From an uncultured Rivibacter sp. (lineage in GTDB: Bacteria; Pseudomonadota; Gammaproteobacteria; Burkholderiales; Burkholderiaceae): a stretch of 64,000 nt of DNA. The notes under the pieces are model-generated. The model saw only the letters and a list, made by a program, of their open reading frames with translations. It did no database searches and was not told the origin of the DNA. Shown piece after piece: positions 41,949 through 50,749 of the stretch (positions are counted from its first letter, which is position 1; each line of letters opens with the position of its first letter). The stretch lies in the NCBI GenBank assembly GCA_946481025.1, contig CAMLNA010000006.1:1-64000 (forward strand), in the 5' to 3' direction. The position numbers and the translations under genes were made by a program.

Positions 41949-43280
41949 ATGTCCATCGACGCACTCAACGCCGTTTCGTCCCTGCAGCGCCCGTCAGCGC
42001 TCGACATGTACCGCATGTTCCTCGACCAGCCTTCGCAGCAGCCGCAGAGCAGCCCGTCGTCGCTGGGACAGCAGCTGATGTCGATGCTGCTGCAGAGCCT
42101 GCTCTCCGCAGGCCAGCAGAACGCACCGGGCAGCAGCCCGGCCGCGCCGGCCCCCGCGTCGGGACCGTCAGGCCCCATGGGGACCGGCACCGCGGGCAAC
42201 AACCCCTTGTCGGCGCAGATGGGCCTGCTCAACAGCATCTTCGAGATGATGCAGGCGCTCATGCCGCTGTTGCAGGCCTTGAACCAGAACGGCATCCAGC
42301 CGACCAACGCCGCGGGCCAACTGGCCAACCAGTTCGGTGGCGGCGGCAATGGCGGTGGCGGCGCGGGAGGCGGCGGCGGTGGCTCGCCGTTCGGAGGCCC
42401 CGGCGGCGGTTCGCCGTTCGCAGGCCCTGGCGCCGGCTCGCCGTTCGGCGGTGGCGGCTCGCCCTTCGGCGGCAGCCCGTACGGATCTCCGTCGGGGTCG
42501 CCGTCCGGGTCGCCCTCGGGATCGCCCGTGGCGGGCGGCCCGGGCAGCCCCGCCGCGCCGGGGGCGCCGGGTGCGCCGGCGACACCCGCCACCCCGCCGG
42601 CCCATGGCACGCCGAGCCGCCCCGGCACGCCGGTCAGCGGCGCCGGCAAGCCCACCGAGATCCCGCCGGCCACCGGCTCGGTGACGGTCAACGAGCCCAT
42701 CGTCGTGAAGGCCGGACAGACCTTCGACGGCGGCGGCAAGGTCTTCCAGGCCGGCAAGGCGCTGGGCGACGGCGGCCAGAGCGAAAACCAGAAGCCGGTG
42801 TTCATCCTCGAGCCGGGTGCCACGCTGAAGAACGTGCAGGTGGCCGGCGGCGACGGTGTGCACACGCGCGGCGACGCCACGCTGAAGGACGTGTGGTGGA
42901 AGGACGTCGGCGAAGACGCGATGACGATGAAGGGCCCGGGCAACGTGAAGGTCAGCGGCGGCGGCGCCTACCAGGCCACCGACAAGATCTTCCAGATCAA
43001 CGCGCCGGGTTCGCTGTCGATCGACGGCTTCACCGCCGACGGCTTCGGCAAGGCGGTGCGCACCAACGGCGGCAAGGACTTCCCGATCACCATCGACATC
43101 AAGAACTCCGAGTTCCGCAACGGCAAGGAGACGGTGGTGCGCACCGATGCGAAGGACGCCAACATCCGGTGGGACGACGCCTCCATCGTCGTGGACAAGG
43201 TGCCCCAAAAGGTGCTGGCGCCCCAGACGGCGCGGGTCGAGGGTCTTTCGTCGTGGGACTACAAGCCCTACAGCGGCTGA
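41949..43280 (+). CDS. hrpW: HrpW: harpin fused to class III pectate lyase domain
   Basis: A 443-residue T3SS-exported harpin. RBS AAGGAGG precedes the ATG. The N-terminal harpin part (residues about 1-120) has Gln/Ser/Met/Leu-rich helices (LGQQLMSMLLQSLLSAGQQN; FEMMQALMPLLQALNQNGI). A long Gly/Ser/Pro/Phe linker follows (about 125-235). The C-terminal PL3 pectate lyase domain has IVVKAGQTFDGGGKVFQAG, DGVHTRGDATLKDVWWKDVGEDAMTMKGPG and SEFRNGKETVVRTDAKDANIRWDD. This is the classical HrpW architecture. It binds pectin; lyase activity of HrpW proteins varies. Confidence 0.95.
   Translation: MSIDALNAVSSLQRPSALDMYRMFLDQPSQQPQSSPSSLGQQLMSMLLQSLLSAGQQNAPGSSPAAPAPASGPSGPMGTGTAGNNPLSAQMGLLNSIFEMMQALMPLLQALNQNGIQPTNAAGQLANQFGGGGNGGGGAGGGGGGSPFGGPGGGSPFAGPGAGSPFGGGGSPFGGSPYGSPSGSPSGSPSGSPVAGGPGSPAAPGAPGAPATPATPPAHGTPSRPGTPVSGAGKPTEIPPATGSVTVNEPIVVKAGQTFDGGGKVFQAGKALGDGGQSENQKPVFILEPGATLKNVQVAGGDGVHTRGDATLKDVWWKDVGEDAMTMKGPGNVKVSGGGAYQATDKIFQINAPGSLSIDGFTADGFGKAVRTNGGKDFPITIDIKNSEFRNGKETVVRTDAKDANIRWDDASIVVDKVPQKVLAPQTARVEGLSSWDYKPYSG
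42381..42530 (+). repeat. GC-rich short tandem repeats in the hrpW linker
   Basis: Degenerate in-frame repeats encode SPFGG and then four GSPS-type units (TCG-CC-G/C). Unit length is 6-9 bases, so slippage would alter linker length without a frameshift. Confidence 0.75.
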
Positions 43281-43381
43281 GGCCGCCGGACAGGGCTTGG
43301 TCACGCAAACATCAGCACGCCGTCATTCCCGCCTGAAACCGCCTTCCTATATTCGCCGGGTCATTTGCAAGGAGCACCAAC

Positions 43382-44572
43382 GTGACGACCAGGATGAAGC
43401 GGTTTCTTTCGGGAAGGACCCTGTCGGCGGCCGTGGCCGTGATGGCCACGGCATGGCTGCCCCTGCAGGCACTGGCCGACGCGAGCACCGACGTGGCGCC
43501 CGCCACCGGCTGGGCGAGCCGCAACGGCGGCACCAAGGGCGGCGCCGCCGCGACGTCGCGCTACATGTACAAGGTCAGCAGTGCCTCGCAGCTGCTGGCA
43601 GCGCTGAAGGACGGCGGCACGAATCCGAAGATCGTGAAGATCTACGGCACCGTCGACATGGCCGCGGCGGACAACGGCGGCCCCTTCACCAGCGTGGCCG
43701 ACCAGACGGCGCGCAACAAGATCACCATCCCCGCCAACACCACGCTGATCGGCATGGGCTCGACGGCCACGATCACCAACGCGGCGATGTTCATCAAGCG
43801 GGTCGACAACGTCATCATCCGCAACCTCACGATCGTGGCGCCCTGCGACATCGAGCCGATGTGGGACCCCAACGACAACGGCGGCCGCTGGAACTCGCGC
43901 TACGACGCGCTCGTGATCGACGGCGCGACGCACGTGTGGATCGACCACAACGTGTTCACCGATGCGCCGACGACGGACGACCAGGCGCCCGTGGTCAACG
44001 GCCAGCGCAAGCAGTGCCACGACGGCGCGCTCGACATCCAGCACGCGGCCGACTTCATCACCGTCTCGTACAACGTGTTCGACCAGCATGACAAGAACAC
44101 GCTGGTCGGCTCTTCGGACAGCGACACCGCCGACGAGGGCCACCTGACCGTGACCTTCAACCACAACGCCTTCAAGAACGTCATGGAGCGGGCACCGCGC
44201 GTGCGCTTCGGCAAGGTTCAGGTCTACAACAACTACTACCAGGGCGACAAGGCGAACACCGCCTATCCGCACAACTACAGCATCGGCGTGGGCTACAAGG
44301 CGAAGATCATCTCGGCCGCCAACGTGCTCGACATCGCGGGCGCCTCGTCGTGCCCGAAGGTGGTGAAGAACCCCGGAACCTCCACCAAGACCGGTGCGAT
44401 CGTGGACACCGGCTCCCTGCTCAATGGTGCCGCGCTCAACCTGTCGACGAGCTGCAGCTTCAGCAATGCGGTGGGCTGGACCGTGCCCTACGCCGCCACG
44501 CCGCTGCCGGCCGGCATGGTGAAGAGCACCGTCACCAGCCAGGCCGGGGTGGGCAAGCTGACGGTGAACTGA
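43382..44572 (+). CDS. Secreted pectate lyase (PL1)
   Basis: A 396-residue pectate lyase acting on demethylated homogalacturonan outside the cell. GTG start with AAGGAG seven bases upstream; signal peptide ending near LPLQALA. The parallel beta-helix signatures are present: GGRWNSRYDALVIDGATHVWIDHNVF, calcium-site Asp residues in DDQAPVVNGQ and CHDGALDIQHAADFITVSYNVF, and ERAPRVRFGKVQVYNNYY with the catalytic Arg. Ca-dependent cleavage is expected. It is 101 bases behind hrpW but no PIP box lies in the gap. Confidence 0.93.
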   Translation: MTTRMKRFLSGRTLSAAVAVMATAWLPLQALADASTDVAPATGWASRNGGTKGGAAATSRYMYKVSSASQLLAALKDGGTNPKIVKIYGTVDMAAADNGGPFTSVADQTARNKITIPANTTLIGMGSTATITNAAMFIKRVDNVIIRNLTIVAPCDIEPMWDPNDNGGRWNSRYDALVIDGATHVWIDHNVFTDAPTTDDQAPVVNGQRKQCHDGALDIQHAADFITVSYNVFDQHDKNTLVGSSDSDTADEGHLTVTFNHNAFKNVMERAPRVRFGKVQVYNNYYQGDKANTAYPHNYSIGVGYKAKIISAANVLDIAGASSCPKVVKNPGTSTKTGAIVDTGSLLNGAALNLSTSCSFSNAVGWTVPYAATPLPAGMVKSTVTSQAGVGKLTVN

Positions 44573-44647
44573 GCCGCAGGGTGGTGCCGCGGCTGGCTTT
44601 CAGTCGTCGATGAACGTCCAGCTGTCGGCACCATCGAATCGGCGGCT

Positions 44648-45292
44648 TCAAGCGCTGTTCGCGCTTTCGGCCTCGGCTCCACGCGGTGCCCCTGGCCGCC
44701 GCCGGGCCGCCACGCCGGTGACGAAATGGTCGAAGGCGTCCAGCAGCGGCGCCGCGTCGAAGGACGGGCCCTCCAGCATCGCCAGCGCCTGCACCGTCGC
44801 TTCCAGCGTGGAGACCTGGTCAGCCCGCCGCGCCGCGCGGATCGCGCGGTTGCGAGTCGGCGCCGGCGCCTCCAGCTGCAGCCGCGGCAGCGCCGCCAGA
44901 GCCGGGTGCTCGAGCAGCATCCGCAGGCTCTTGCGCCACGTCGCGTCGAGCACCACCAGCCGCAGCGGCGCGCCCGCCGTCGCCTCCATGGCCGGCGGCG
45001 CCGGGGCGGCGGGCACGTCGGGGTAGAGCAGCCGCGTGTCCCGGCCGCGACGGTGCAGCAGCGCCTGCAGCGCCGCAGGCGCGAAGCGCTCGCCGACGAC
45101 GACCTCGCAGGAGGCCAGCGACAGGCGCAGCAGCGCCACGCTGTTCTTCGCGTGACGCTGCTCCTGCGGATGCTGGAGCACCAGCACCTCGGTGCGGTGC
45201 GCGGTCGGCCGCGCCAGCGCGCACAGGCAGGCCGTCTGCGGGCGCAGGCAGCGCTCGCAGGCCTTGCGGCGCAGGGACGGGGGAACGTTCAC
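44648..45292 (-). CDS. DTW-domain tRNA-uridine aminocarboxypropyltransferase (TapT/TuaA type)
   Basis: A 214-residue protein. The N-terminal Cys cluster (CERCLRPQTACLC) and the DTW motif in LVVLDATWRKSLRML (D-x-T-W) identify the family, which transfers the 3-amino-3-carboxypropyl group from SAM to tRNA uridine. TRNRAIRAARRADQVSTLEA is the conserved C-terminal segment. The gene is independent of the T3SS island and marks its probable edge. Confidence 0.9.
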   Translation of the reverse strand: MNVPPSLRRKACERCLRPQTACLCALARPTAHRTEVLVLQHPQEQRHAKNSVALLRLSLASCEVVVGERFAPAALQALLHRRGRDTRLLYPDVPAAPAPPAMEATAGAPLRLVVLDATWRKSLRMLLEHPALAALPRLQLEAPAPTRNRAIRAARRADQVSTLEATVQALAMLEGPSFDAAPLLDAFDHFVTGVAARRRPGAPRGAEAESANSA

Positions 45293-45386
45293 CAGGGCAT
45301 GATCGCACGCAGCCGCGGGCTTCTCATTGCCTGAACACCGTACGCGGGCGGCCTTGCTCGTGCTGCCGGCCCCGGCGATTCAAGCG

Positions 45387-45698
45387 TCAGGACGCGCTCA
45401 GCACCGGGCGGAAGAAGCTTCGCTCGTAGCTGACGATGCACTTCGTCTCGTCCGCGTACTTGAATGCGGCCTGGCACTCGGGATCCTGCATGGACCTGGT
45501 TCGATATTCCTCGTAGAGCGCGAGGGATGGGAAGGTGAAGATCGCGAGCGCGACGTTGTTTGCACCTTCGGAGGGGAGGAAGTATCCGAGGTGCCTTCCG
45601 CCGAACTTCTCGACGAGAGGGATCCACAGCTTCCCGTAGTGCTCGAACTCCTTGATCTTCGAGGCATCGATGACGTAGCGGAGATAGCAGGCGATCAT
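45387..45698 (-). CDS. NIPSNAP family protein
   Basis: A 103-residue ferredoxin-like-fold protein (MIACYLRYVIDASKIKEFEHYGKLWIPLVEKFGGRHLGYFLPSEG). Members are small cytoplasmic proteins of unknown biochemical function. ALAIFTFPSLALYEEYRTRSMQDPECQAAFKYADET is typical. There is no visible link to neighbours. Confidence 0.88.
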   Translation of the reverse strand: MIACYLRYVIDASKIKEFEHYGKLWIPLVEKFGGRHLGYFLPSEGANNVALAIFTFPSLALYEEYRTRSMQDPECQAAFKYADETKCIVSYERSFFRPVLSAS

Positions 45699-45765
45699 GA
45701 AGACGTACTCATGGGGGGCGCTGGATCGGGGCGTGATCGTAGCGCACGGCGGCAGCCGCCTGTCC

Positions 45766-46281
45766 TCACTCCCCGGCGGACGGCGCAAGCTCGAGCTGGG
45801 TCAGCCACAGCCGAACGTCGAACTCCAGCTGGTGGTAGCCCGGCTCCATGTGGGTACACAGCGCGTAGAAGGGCTTGCCGTGCTCCCGCTCCTTCAAGTG
45901 CGCCAGTTCGTGCACGACGATCATCCTGAGGAATGCGGCAGGCGCCTGCCGGAACAGGCTGGCGATGCGGATCTCGCGCTTGGCCTTGAGGTTGCCGCCC
46001 TGCACTCGCGAGACGGCCGTGTGCGTGCCCAGGGCCTGCTGCACGAGATGCAGCCGGCTGTCGTAGACGACTTTCGCGAGCGGCCCGGCGTTGCGCATGT
46101 AGCGGCTCTTCAGCTCCAGGACGTAGTCGTACAGCGCGCCGTCGCTGCACACCGCGTGGGACTCGGGGTAGCGGCGGTCGAGGCTTTCGGCCAGGCGCCC
46201 GCATGCGATCAGCTCGCGGACCTGCGCCAACAATTCGGGCGGGTAACCCGCCAGGTACTTCAACGGGGCCGCTGCGCTCAT
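45766..46281 (-). CDS. YgjP-like metallopeptidase-domain protein (DUF45/M48-type)
   Basis: A 171-residue cytoplasmic protein with the zinc motif [11 protein letters not shown] at about residues 124-134. The family is annotated as YgjP-like metallopeptidase domain. It is usually longer (about 230), so the N-terminal half is reduced. The start overlaps the stop of the upstream VF530-type gene (ATGA), so the pair is co-translated. Confidence 0.82.
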   Translation of the reverse strand: MSAAAPLKYLAGYPPELLAQVRELIACGRLAESLDRRYPESHAVCSDGALYDYVLELKSRYMRNAGPLAKVVYDSRLHLVQQALGTHTAVSRVQGGNLKAKREIRIASLFRQAPAAFLRMIVVHELAHLKEREHGKPFYALCTHMEPGYHQLEFDVRLWLTQLELAPSAGE

Positions 46282-46550
46282 CGAGGCGGGCGCGGTGCGT
46301 CCGCGCGGCGGCGGACATCGCGCAGCATGAACAGGTACAGGCTCTCGACCTTCTCGCGGGCCCACGGCGTCTTGCGCAGGAACTTCAGGCTCGACGCGAC
46401 GCTCGGGTCGCTGCTGAAGCAGCGAATCGGAATGCGCTGCGCCAGGTCGGCCCAACCGTAGTGGTCTACCAGGGCCGTGAGGATGGCCTCCAGCGTCAGG
46501 CCGTGCAGAGGGTTGCGCGGCTGGACTTGCGGTGCGGGTGGGATGGACAT
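46278..46550 (-). CDS. VF530-family small DNA-binding-like protein
   Basis: A 90-residue protein matching the VF530 family: [65 protein letters not shown]-binding role has been suggested for the family. It lies in an operon with the YgjP-like gene. Confidence 0.88.
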   Translation of the reverse strand: MSIPPAPQVQPRNPLHGLTLEAILTALVDHYGWADLAQRIPIRCFSSDPSVASSLKFLRKTPWAREKVESLYLFMLRDVRRRADAPRPPR

Positions 46551-46574
46551 GGTGGGCGATGGAATTCGCGTCGC

Positions 46575-46960
46575 TCATTGTCGCAGCGGCGTCGGGTCGG
46601 TGAACTGGCGCTCGACCATGTCGCCCCAGTGAGCCGGCCGTTGGCCGTCGCCATCACGTACTGGCGCGAAGCATCGCGGCTGTACCGGCCATCTGCCCCG
46701 CCGAGGTACGCCCCCGCCGCGGCCACTGCGGTGCTCTTGTCGTCGTACTCGTTGTCGCCCGTGAAGCCCGGTGGCGAGGCCCAACGTCGGCGTCCCCGGA
46801 TCGGCCGCCACACCTGCTCGAGCACGTGGTTACCCGCCGGGTCGCAGGCCTACACGCTCACCTTGTGCACCGCGCGGTCGTCAATGCTCGTCACCTGGCC
46901 CGCGCCGTCGCGGTATTCGAGGTCCTGACCGCGGGCGTATCCGAGCCATGCGGAATGTTG
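46575..46960 (-). pseudogene. Degenerate C-terminal gene remnant
   Basis: On the minus strand a protein-like reading (AWLGYARGQDLEYRDGAGQVT...VHKVSV) is stopped by TAG at 46850-46852 and then continues in frame (ACDPAGNHVLEQVWRPIRG, DNEYDDKSTAVAAAGAYLGG). It needs a frameshift near 46630 to reach the plausible end WGDMVERQFTDPTPLRQ. There is no start. Family not recognised. It fills most of the 46551-47019 gap. Confidence 0.45.
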
Positions 46961-46961
46961 G

Positions 46962-46979
46962 AATGCAAGACTTGACCCC
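46962..46979. mobile_element. Possible mobile-element scar
   Basis: AATGCAAGACTTGACCCC resembles the flanking motif (AATGCAAGACCTGACCCC-like) seen beside REP-type transposases in many proteobacteria. It sits at the break between the gene remnant and the TPR gene end. It is only a short match; no transposase is present. Confidence 0.3.
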
Positions 46980-47019
46980 AGCTTCTGGCCCAGGGGAAAC
47001 CCGGACTCCAAGACCGACG

Positions 47020-48168
47020 TCAGCGCGGCGGCGGGTCGTCGGCACGACCTGCCAGCCCGATCGCCTCGGCCAGCGTGCCGCCCAGCGGGGCCGCACGGCT
47101 GCCCAGCAACCGCAGCGCCAGGCGCTGGAAGGCGGCGCGGTCGGCGGTGTCGCCGGCCAGCACCGCCTGCGCGTAACGCGCCGACAGGCTGCCGGCGTCC
47201 AGGCCGAGGGCGCGCTTGATGGAGGCTTCTGCCGCCTCGCGGCGGCCCGACAGTGCGTCCACCACCGCCATGCCACCGTGAGACTCGGCGAAGTTGCGGT
47301 CCAGGGTGAGCGCCCGCTCCATCGATTCGCGCGCGCCGGCCAGGTCCTGCTGTGCGATCTGGCACCAGCCGAGGCCGTGCCAGGTGCCGATGTGCTGCGG
47401 CACGAAGCGCACCGCCTGCTCGTAGGCGGCGCGCGCCTGCACAAGGTCGCCCAGCCCCATCAGCGCCGCGGCCCGCATGGACCACAGCCGGCCGTCCTGC
47501 GGCGCCTGCTGCAGCGCGGGTCCCAGCAGGGCCAGTGCTTCGTCGGCGCGCCGCTCCAGCGTCAGCACGCCGGCCAGCACGGCCACCGTTTCGTGGTGGC
47601 GCGAACCGGCGCCCCATGCCGCGTGGGCCAGCTCGCGTGCGCGTGCCGCGTCGTCTGCATCGAAGTACAGCATCGATGCCACGCCTTGTGCCTGTGCATC
47701 GCGCGCCGCCGGCACACTGCGCTCCCAGGCCTGCAGCGCAGCGGCAATGCCGTCGCGCGAACGCAGGCACCGCAGCAACCCTGCCAGCGCGCCGGGCGGC
47801 ACGCCCCCTTGCGGTTCGTCCACCAGGGCCTGCCACACCGGCACCGCTTCGTCGTGGCGCCCCTGCAGCCACAGCGCATAGGCCAGGTTGAAGCGCGAGG
47901 CTGGCACGAGCGGCCCAGCCTCGGCGATTGCACGTAGCACGAGTTCTGCCTCTCCGGCACGGCCGAGCGCCAGCAGCACCGAGCTCCTGAGGTGGGCTGT
48001 CGCGGCCGCGTCACCGGGGCTGGCCTCAAAACCGTCGATGAGCGACAGCGCCGCCTCGGCGCGCCCGGCGGCCAGGCCCTGGTGCACGGCTTCCTGCAGC
48101 AACGGCAGGTTGCCGGGGTCGCCGCGCAGGAAGCCGGCAAGTTGTTCGAACACGGTGGGGTTGGACAT
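47020..48168 (-). CDS. TPR-repeat protein downstream of flagellar cluster
   Basis: A 382-residue protein built of about nine TPR units (for example EAVPVWQALVDEPQGGVPPGALAGLLRCL; ARAAYEQAVRFVPQHIGTWHGLGWCQIAQ; GARESMERALTLDRNFAESHGGMAVV). There is no signal peptide or membrane segment, so it should be cytoplasmic. It is 30 bases downstream of the 119-residue gene, in the same direction as the flagellar genes. A chaperone, scaffold or glycosylation-type accessory of the flagellar system is possible; none is shown. Confidence 0.8.
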   Translation of the reverse strand: MSNPTVFEQLAGFLRGDPGNLPLLQEAVHQGLAAGRAEAALSLIDGFEASPGDAAATAHLRSSVLLALGRAGEAELVLRAIAEAGPLVPASRFNLAYALWLQGRHDEAVPVWQALVDEPQGGVPPGALAGLLRCLRSRDGIAAALQAWERSVPAARDAQAQGVASMLYFDADDAARARELAHAAWGAGSRHHETVAVLAGVLTLERRADEALALLGPALQQAPQDGRLWSMRAAALMGLGDLVQARAAYEQAVRFVPQHIGTWHGLGWCQIAQQDLAGARESMERALTLDRNFAESHGGMAVVDALSGRREAAEASIKRALGLDAGSLSARYAQAVLAGDTADRAAFQRLALRLLGSRAAPLGGTLAEAIGLAGRADDPPPR

Positions 48169-48198
48169 GGGATGGCAGTGTCTTGGGTAGGCGCGCGG

Positions 48199-48558
48199 TC
48201 AGGGCGCCGCTTGCGCGAGCAGTTGGTCGACAGCGACGCCAATGTCCGGCTGCAGCGCAGGGCTGGCCTCCATCGTGCGGACCACCTCGTCGACGACGTG
48301 CTGGAACTCGGGATCGTTGACGAGGGCATCGCCGAACTCGGCCAGCAGCCGCACCTCGATGAAGGCACGCAAGGCCTTGTGGCGCCGCCGCGGGTTTTCG
48401 CGGTCCACGCCGGCCAGCCGCTGCAGCGCCCGTTGCTGCAACGTGAGCGCAGGGGCCGGGGCGGCGGCGCCCTCCGGCCTGGCAGCGCCCGTGGCGCCAC
48501 CCGCCTTGGCCTGCAGGCGCAGCAGCACCTGCGCAACGGAGCCGAGCTTGTCGATCAC
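48199..48558 (-). CDS. Small helical protein between two TPR genes
   Basis: A 119-residue protein starting with GTG two bases after the stop of the upstream TPR gene. It is helical, with an Ala/Pro linker (GAARPEGAAAPAPALTL) and a basic patch (ENPRRRHKALRAF) before an acidic amphipathic half. There is no signal peptide. Family not recognised; the start codon is the least certain part. Confidence 0.55.
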   Translation of the reverse strand: MIDKLGSVAQVLLRLQAKAGGATGAARPEGAAAPAPALTLQQRALQRLAGVDRENPRRRHKALRAFIEVRLLAEFGDALVNDPEFQHVVDEVVRTMEASPALQPDIGVAVDQLLAQAAP

Positions 48559-48560
48559 GG

Positions 48561-49148
48561 TCAGTGCCGCGTGTTCGCGGTGTACGTGGAGATGAGGAAG
48601 TCGTGGCTCGGCGGCTCGGGCGCGATGGCCGCCGGCTCCTGCGTGGTGGCCGTTCCGGCGGCCACGGCCGCCTCGGTGCGTTCGAGCAGCTTGCGCATGT
48701 CGGCAGCCAGGGCGGCGTTGTCGCCCGGCAACGCGAGCCCGGTGCGCAGCGACTGCGCAGCCTGCGCCAGCGCGTCCTGGCCCAGCGCGACGATGCCCTG
48801 CGCAAAGTGCCGCAGCGGATCCGTCTCCGGAGCCGACAGCAGCGGCGCCAGGATGGACGCGGAATGCCCCGGCGCCTTGAGCGTGAGCCACAGCAGGCCC
48901 AGCTGCAGCCGCGCGGGGGCCAGCTGCGGCGCCTGTTCGACGGCCAGGCTCAGGTGCAGCACGGCGTCGCCGTATTGCCGCGCCTGCGCATGTTCGGCTC
49001 CCAGCAGGTAGTGCGCCAGCGGCGCCGCCGGTTGCAGCTGCAGGTACTGGCGCCACAGTGCGATCGCGGCTTCGCCCTGGCCGGCATGCGTGGCGCCGAG
49101 CGCTGCATCGAAGAGGCGTGCGGCCTCGCTGTCTCTTGGATCGGTCAT
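48561..49148 (-). CDS. TPR-repeat protein after fliA
   Basis: A 195-residue protein with three or four TPR units (ARLFDAALGATHAGQGEAAIALWRQYLQLQPAAPLAHYLLGAEHAQARQYGDAVLHLSLAVEQAPQLAPARLQLGLL) and a Pro/Ala tail. It is cytoplasmic. It lies 85 bases downstream of the sigma-28 gene, apparently in the flagellar transcription unit. Role unknown. Confidence 0.75.
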   Translation of the reverse strand: MTDPRDSEAARLFDAALGATHAGQGEAAIALWRQYLQLQPAAPLAHYLLGAEHAQARQYGDAVLHLSLAVEQAPQLAPARLQLGLLWLTLKAPGHSASILAPLLSAPETDPLRHFAQGIVALGQDALAQAAQSLRTGLALPGDNAALAADMRKLLERTEAAVAAGTATTQEPAAIAPEPPSHDFLISTYTANTRH

Positions 49149-49233
49149 GAAGGTCTTTTCTGAAGCAGGGCCTGCGAAGCAGTGCTGCACAGGCCGGGAA
49201 GATACACCTGCGGTCCGGTCGTTCCGTCCGCCT

Positions 49234-49971
49234 TCACGGCTCGTCACTCGCGGCAGGCGGTGATTGGCCACGCAACATCCCGCGCAGGCGCCGCAGGCCG
49301 CTGTGATGCACCTGCGAGATACGTCCTTTCGTGAGGCCGAGCGTCGCCGCGATCTGGTCGAACGGCTGCTGCTGCAGGTAGTGCCGCTCGATGACGAGGC
49401 GCTCCTGCGGCGGCAGGTCCTGCACGGCGTGGTACAGGTCTTTGCGCAGCTGGCGCAGCTCGACCGTCTGGTAGGCGCGATCGGGCGTGACTTCGTCGCC
49501 CGCCGCGTACATGCCGGTACCTTCGAGCAGGAAGCCGACGGCCAGCCCGAGCGCCACCTCGGCCAGCCGTTCGAAGGCATCGGCCGCCGGCACGTCCCGG
49601 CCCGCCTCGCCCAGCGAAGCCGAACGTTCCTTCAGCAGACGCTGGCGCACCGCGATCTGCTGCTGCTTCTCGCTCAGCGACTCCACGCCGTCTAGGATGG
49701 CACCGGTGATGCGCCGGCTCGCATAGGTCTCGAACTTCGCCCCACCATCGGCGCGGAAGCGGTCGATCGACTCCAGCAGGCCGACCATGCCGAAGTGCAG
49801 GTAGTCGTCGAACTCGAGCTCGGCACAGAAGCGGTGCGAAAAGGCCTTGGCCGCCAGAATGCGCACCAGACGGCGGTAGCGCTCCACCAGCGCCTCGCGC
49901 ACCTGCTCCGTGGGCTGCCGGTGGTAGGCGGCCCACAGCTGCTGGTCGTCGCTGGCCTCGAGCTGCGTCAT
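49234..49971 (-). CDS. fliA: Flagellar sigma factor FliA (sigma-28)
   Basis: A 245-residue sigma-70-family factor of the FliA group. Region 2 (ILAAKAFSHRFCAELEFDDYLHFGMVGLLESIDRFRADGGAKFETYASRRITGAILDGV) and region 4 (DLPPQERLVIERHYLQQQPFDQIAATLGLTKGRISQVHHSGLRRLR) are intact. It should direct late flagellar genes. It starts 16 bases after fliP. No flgM gene is visible, though one may lie outside the window. Confidence 0.93.
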   Translation of the reverse strand: MTQLEASDDQQLWAAYHRQPTEQVREALVERYRRLVRILAAKAFSHRFCAELEFDDYLHFGMVGLLESIDRFRADGGAKFETYASRRITGAILDGVESLSEKQQQIAVRQRLLKERSASLGEAGRDVPAADAFERLAEVALGLAVGFLLEGTGMYAAGDEVTPDRAYQTVELRQLRKDLYHAVQDLPPQERLVIERHYLQQQPFDQIAATLGLTKGRISQVHHSGLRRLRGMLRGQSPPAASDEP

Positions 49972-49987
49972 GCGTGCCGCGACGGCG

Positions 49988-50749
49988 TCAGGCGAAGGTG
50001 CCCATCAGCGACTTCACGATCAGCGCCCAGCCGTCGATCAGCACGAACAGCAGCACCTTGATCGGGATCGCGATCGTGGCCGGCGGCACCATCATCATGC
50101 CCAGCGCCATGAGCACGCTCGACACCACGATGTCGATCAGCAGGAAGGGCAGGAAGATCACGAAGCCGATCTGGAACGCCGTGCGCAGCTCCGACAGCAG
50201 GAAGGCCGGCACCAGGTGCACGAAGCGGATGTCGTCCACCGACTGCGGCTCGGCCGCCCCGGCCAGCTCCACCATCAGCGCCAGGTCGCTCTCGCGCGTC
50301 TGCCGCACCATGAACTGCTTGAGCGGCTCCTTGCCCTGCTCGACCGCCTGCTCCAGCGTGGCCTTGCCGGCACGGTAGGGTGCGTAGGCCCGCTCGTTGA
50401 TCTGCTCGATCACCGGCGACATCGAGAACAGCGTCAGGAACAGCGCGAGGCTCATGAGCACCATGTTCGGCGGCGTGTCCTGCAGGCCAACCGCCTGGCG
50501 CAGCATCGACAGCACCACCACGATGCGCACGAACGACGTCGTGCAGATGAGTACCGCGGGAATGAGGCTGAGCGCCGTGAGCACCAGGAACACCCGCAGC
50601 GCACTGGCCACCTCCTCGGTCTGCCCCTTGCCGCCGATCGTGATCGGGAACGACGGAGCCGCACCGGCCGAGGCCGCCCAGGCCTGTTCGCCCAGGCCGA
50701 GCAGCGCGCAGCCGCCCATCAGCAACAGTGCGATTCGCAGGGCCTTCAT
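49988..50749 (-). CDS. fliP: Flagellar export gate protein FliP
   Basis: A 253-residue polytopic inner-membrane protein. A cleavable signal (ALLLMGGCALLGLGEQAWA) is typical of FliP. FVRIVVVLSMLRQAVGLQDTPPNMVLMSLALFLTLFSMSPV and ELRTAFQIGFVIFLPFLLIDIVVSSVLMALGMMMVPPATIAIPIKVLLFVLIDGW are the family signatures. FliQ and FliR, which normally follow, are absent here; fliA follows instead. Confidence 0.96.
   Translation of the reverse strand: MKALRIALLLMGGCALLGLGEQAWAASAGAAPSFPITIGGKGQTEEVASALRVFLVLTALSLIPAVLICTTSFVRIVVVLSMLRQAVGLQDTPPNMVLMSLALFLTLFSMSPVIEQINERAYAPYRAGKATLEQAVEQGKEPLKQFMVRQTRESDLALMVELAGAAEPQSVDDIRFVHLVPAFLLSELRTAFQIGFVIFLPFLLIDIVVSSVLMALGMMMVPPATIAIPIKVLLFVLIDGWALIVKSLMGTFA

Noticed and set aside
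42168..43304. Minus-strand frame opposite hrpW
   Set aside because: HrpW has a promoter, ribosome-binding site and domains; the opposite frame is Arg/Ala-rich noise.
44573..44605. AGCCGC/GCGGCT as a terminator after the pectate lyase
   Set aside because: Short stem, long loop and no T-run; too weak to list.
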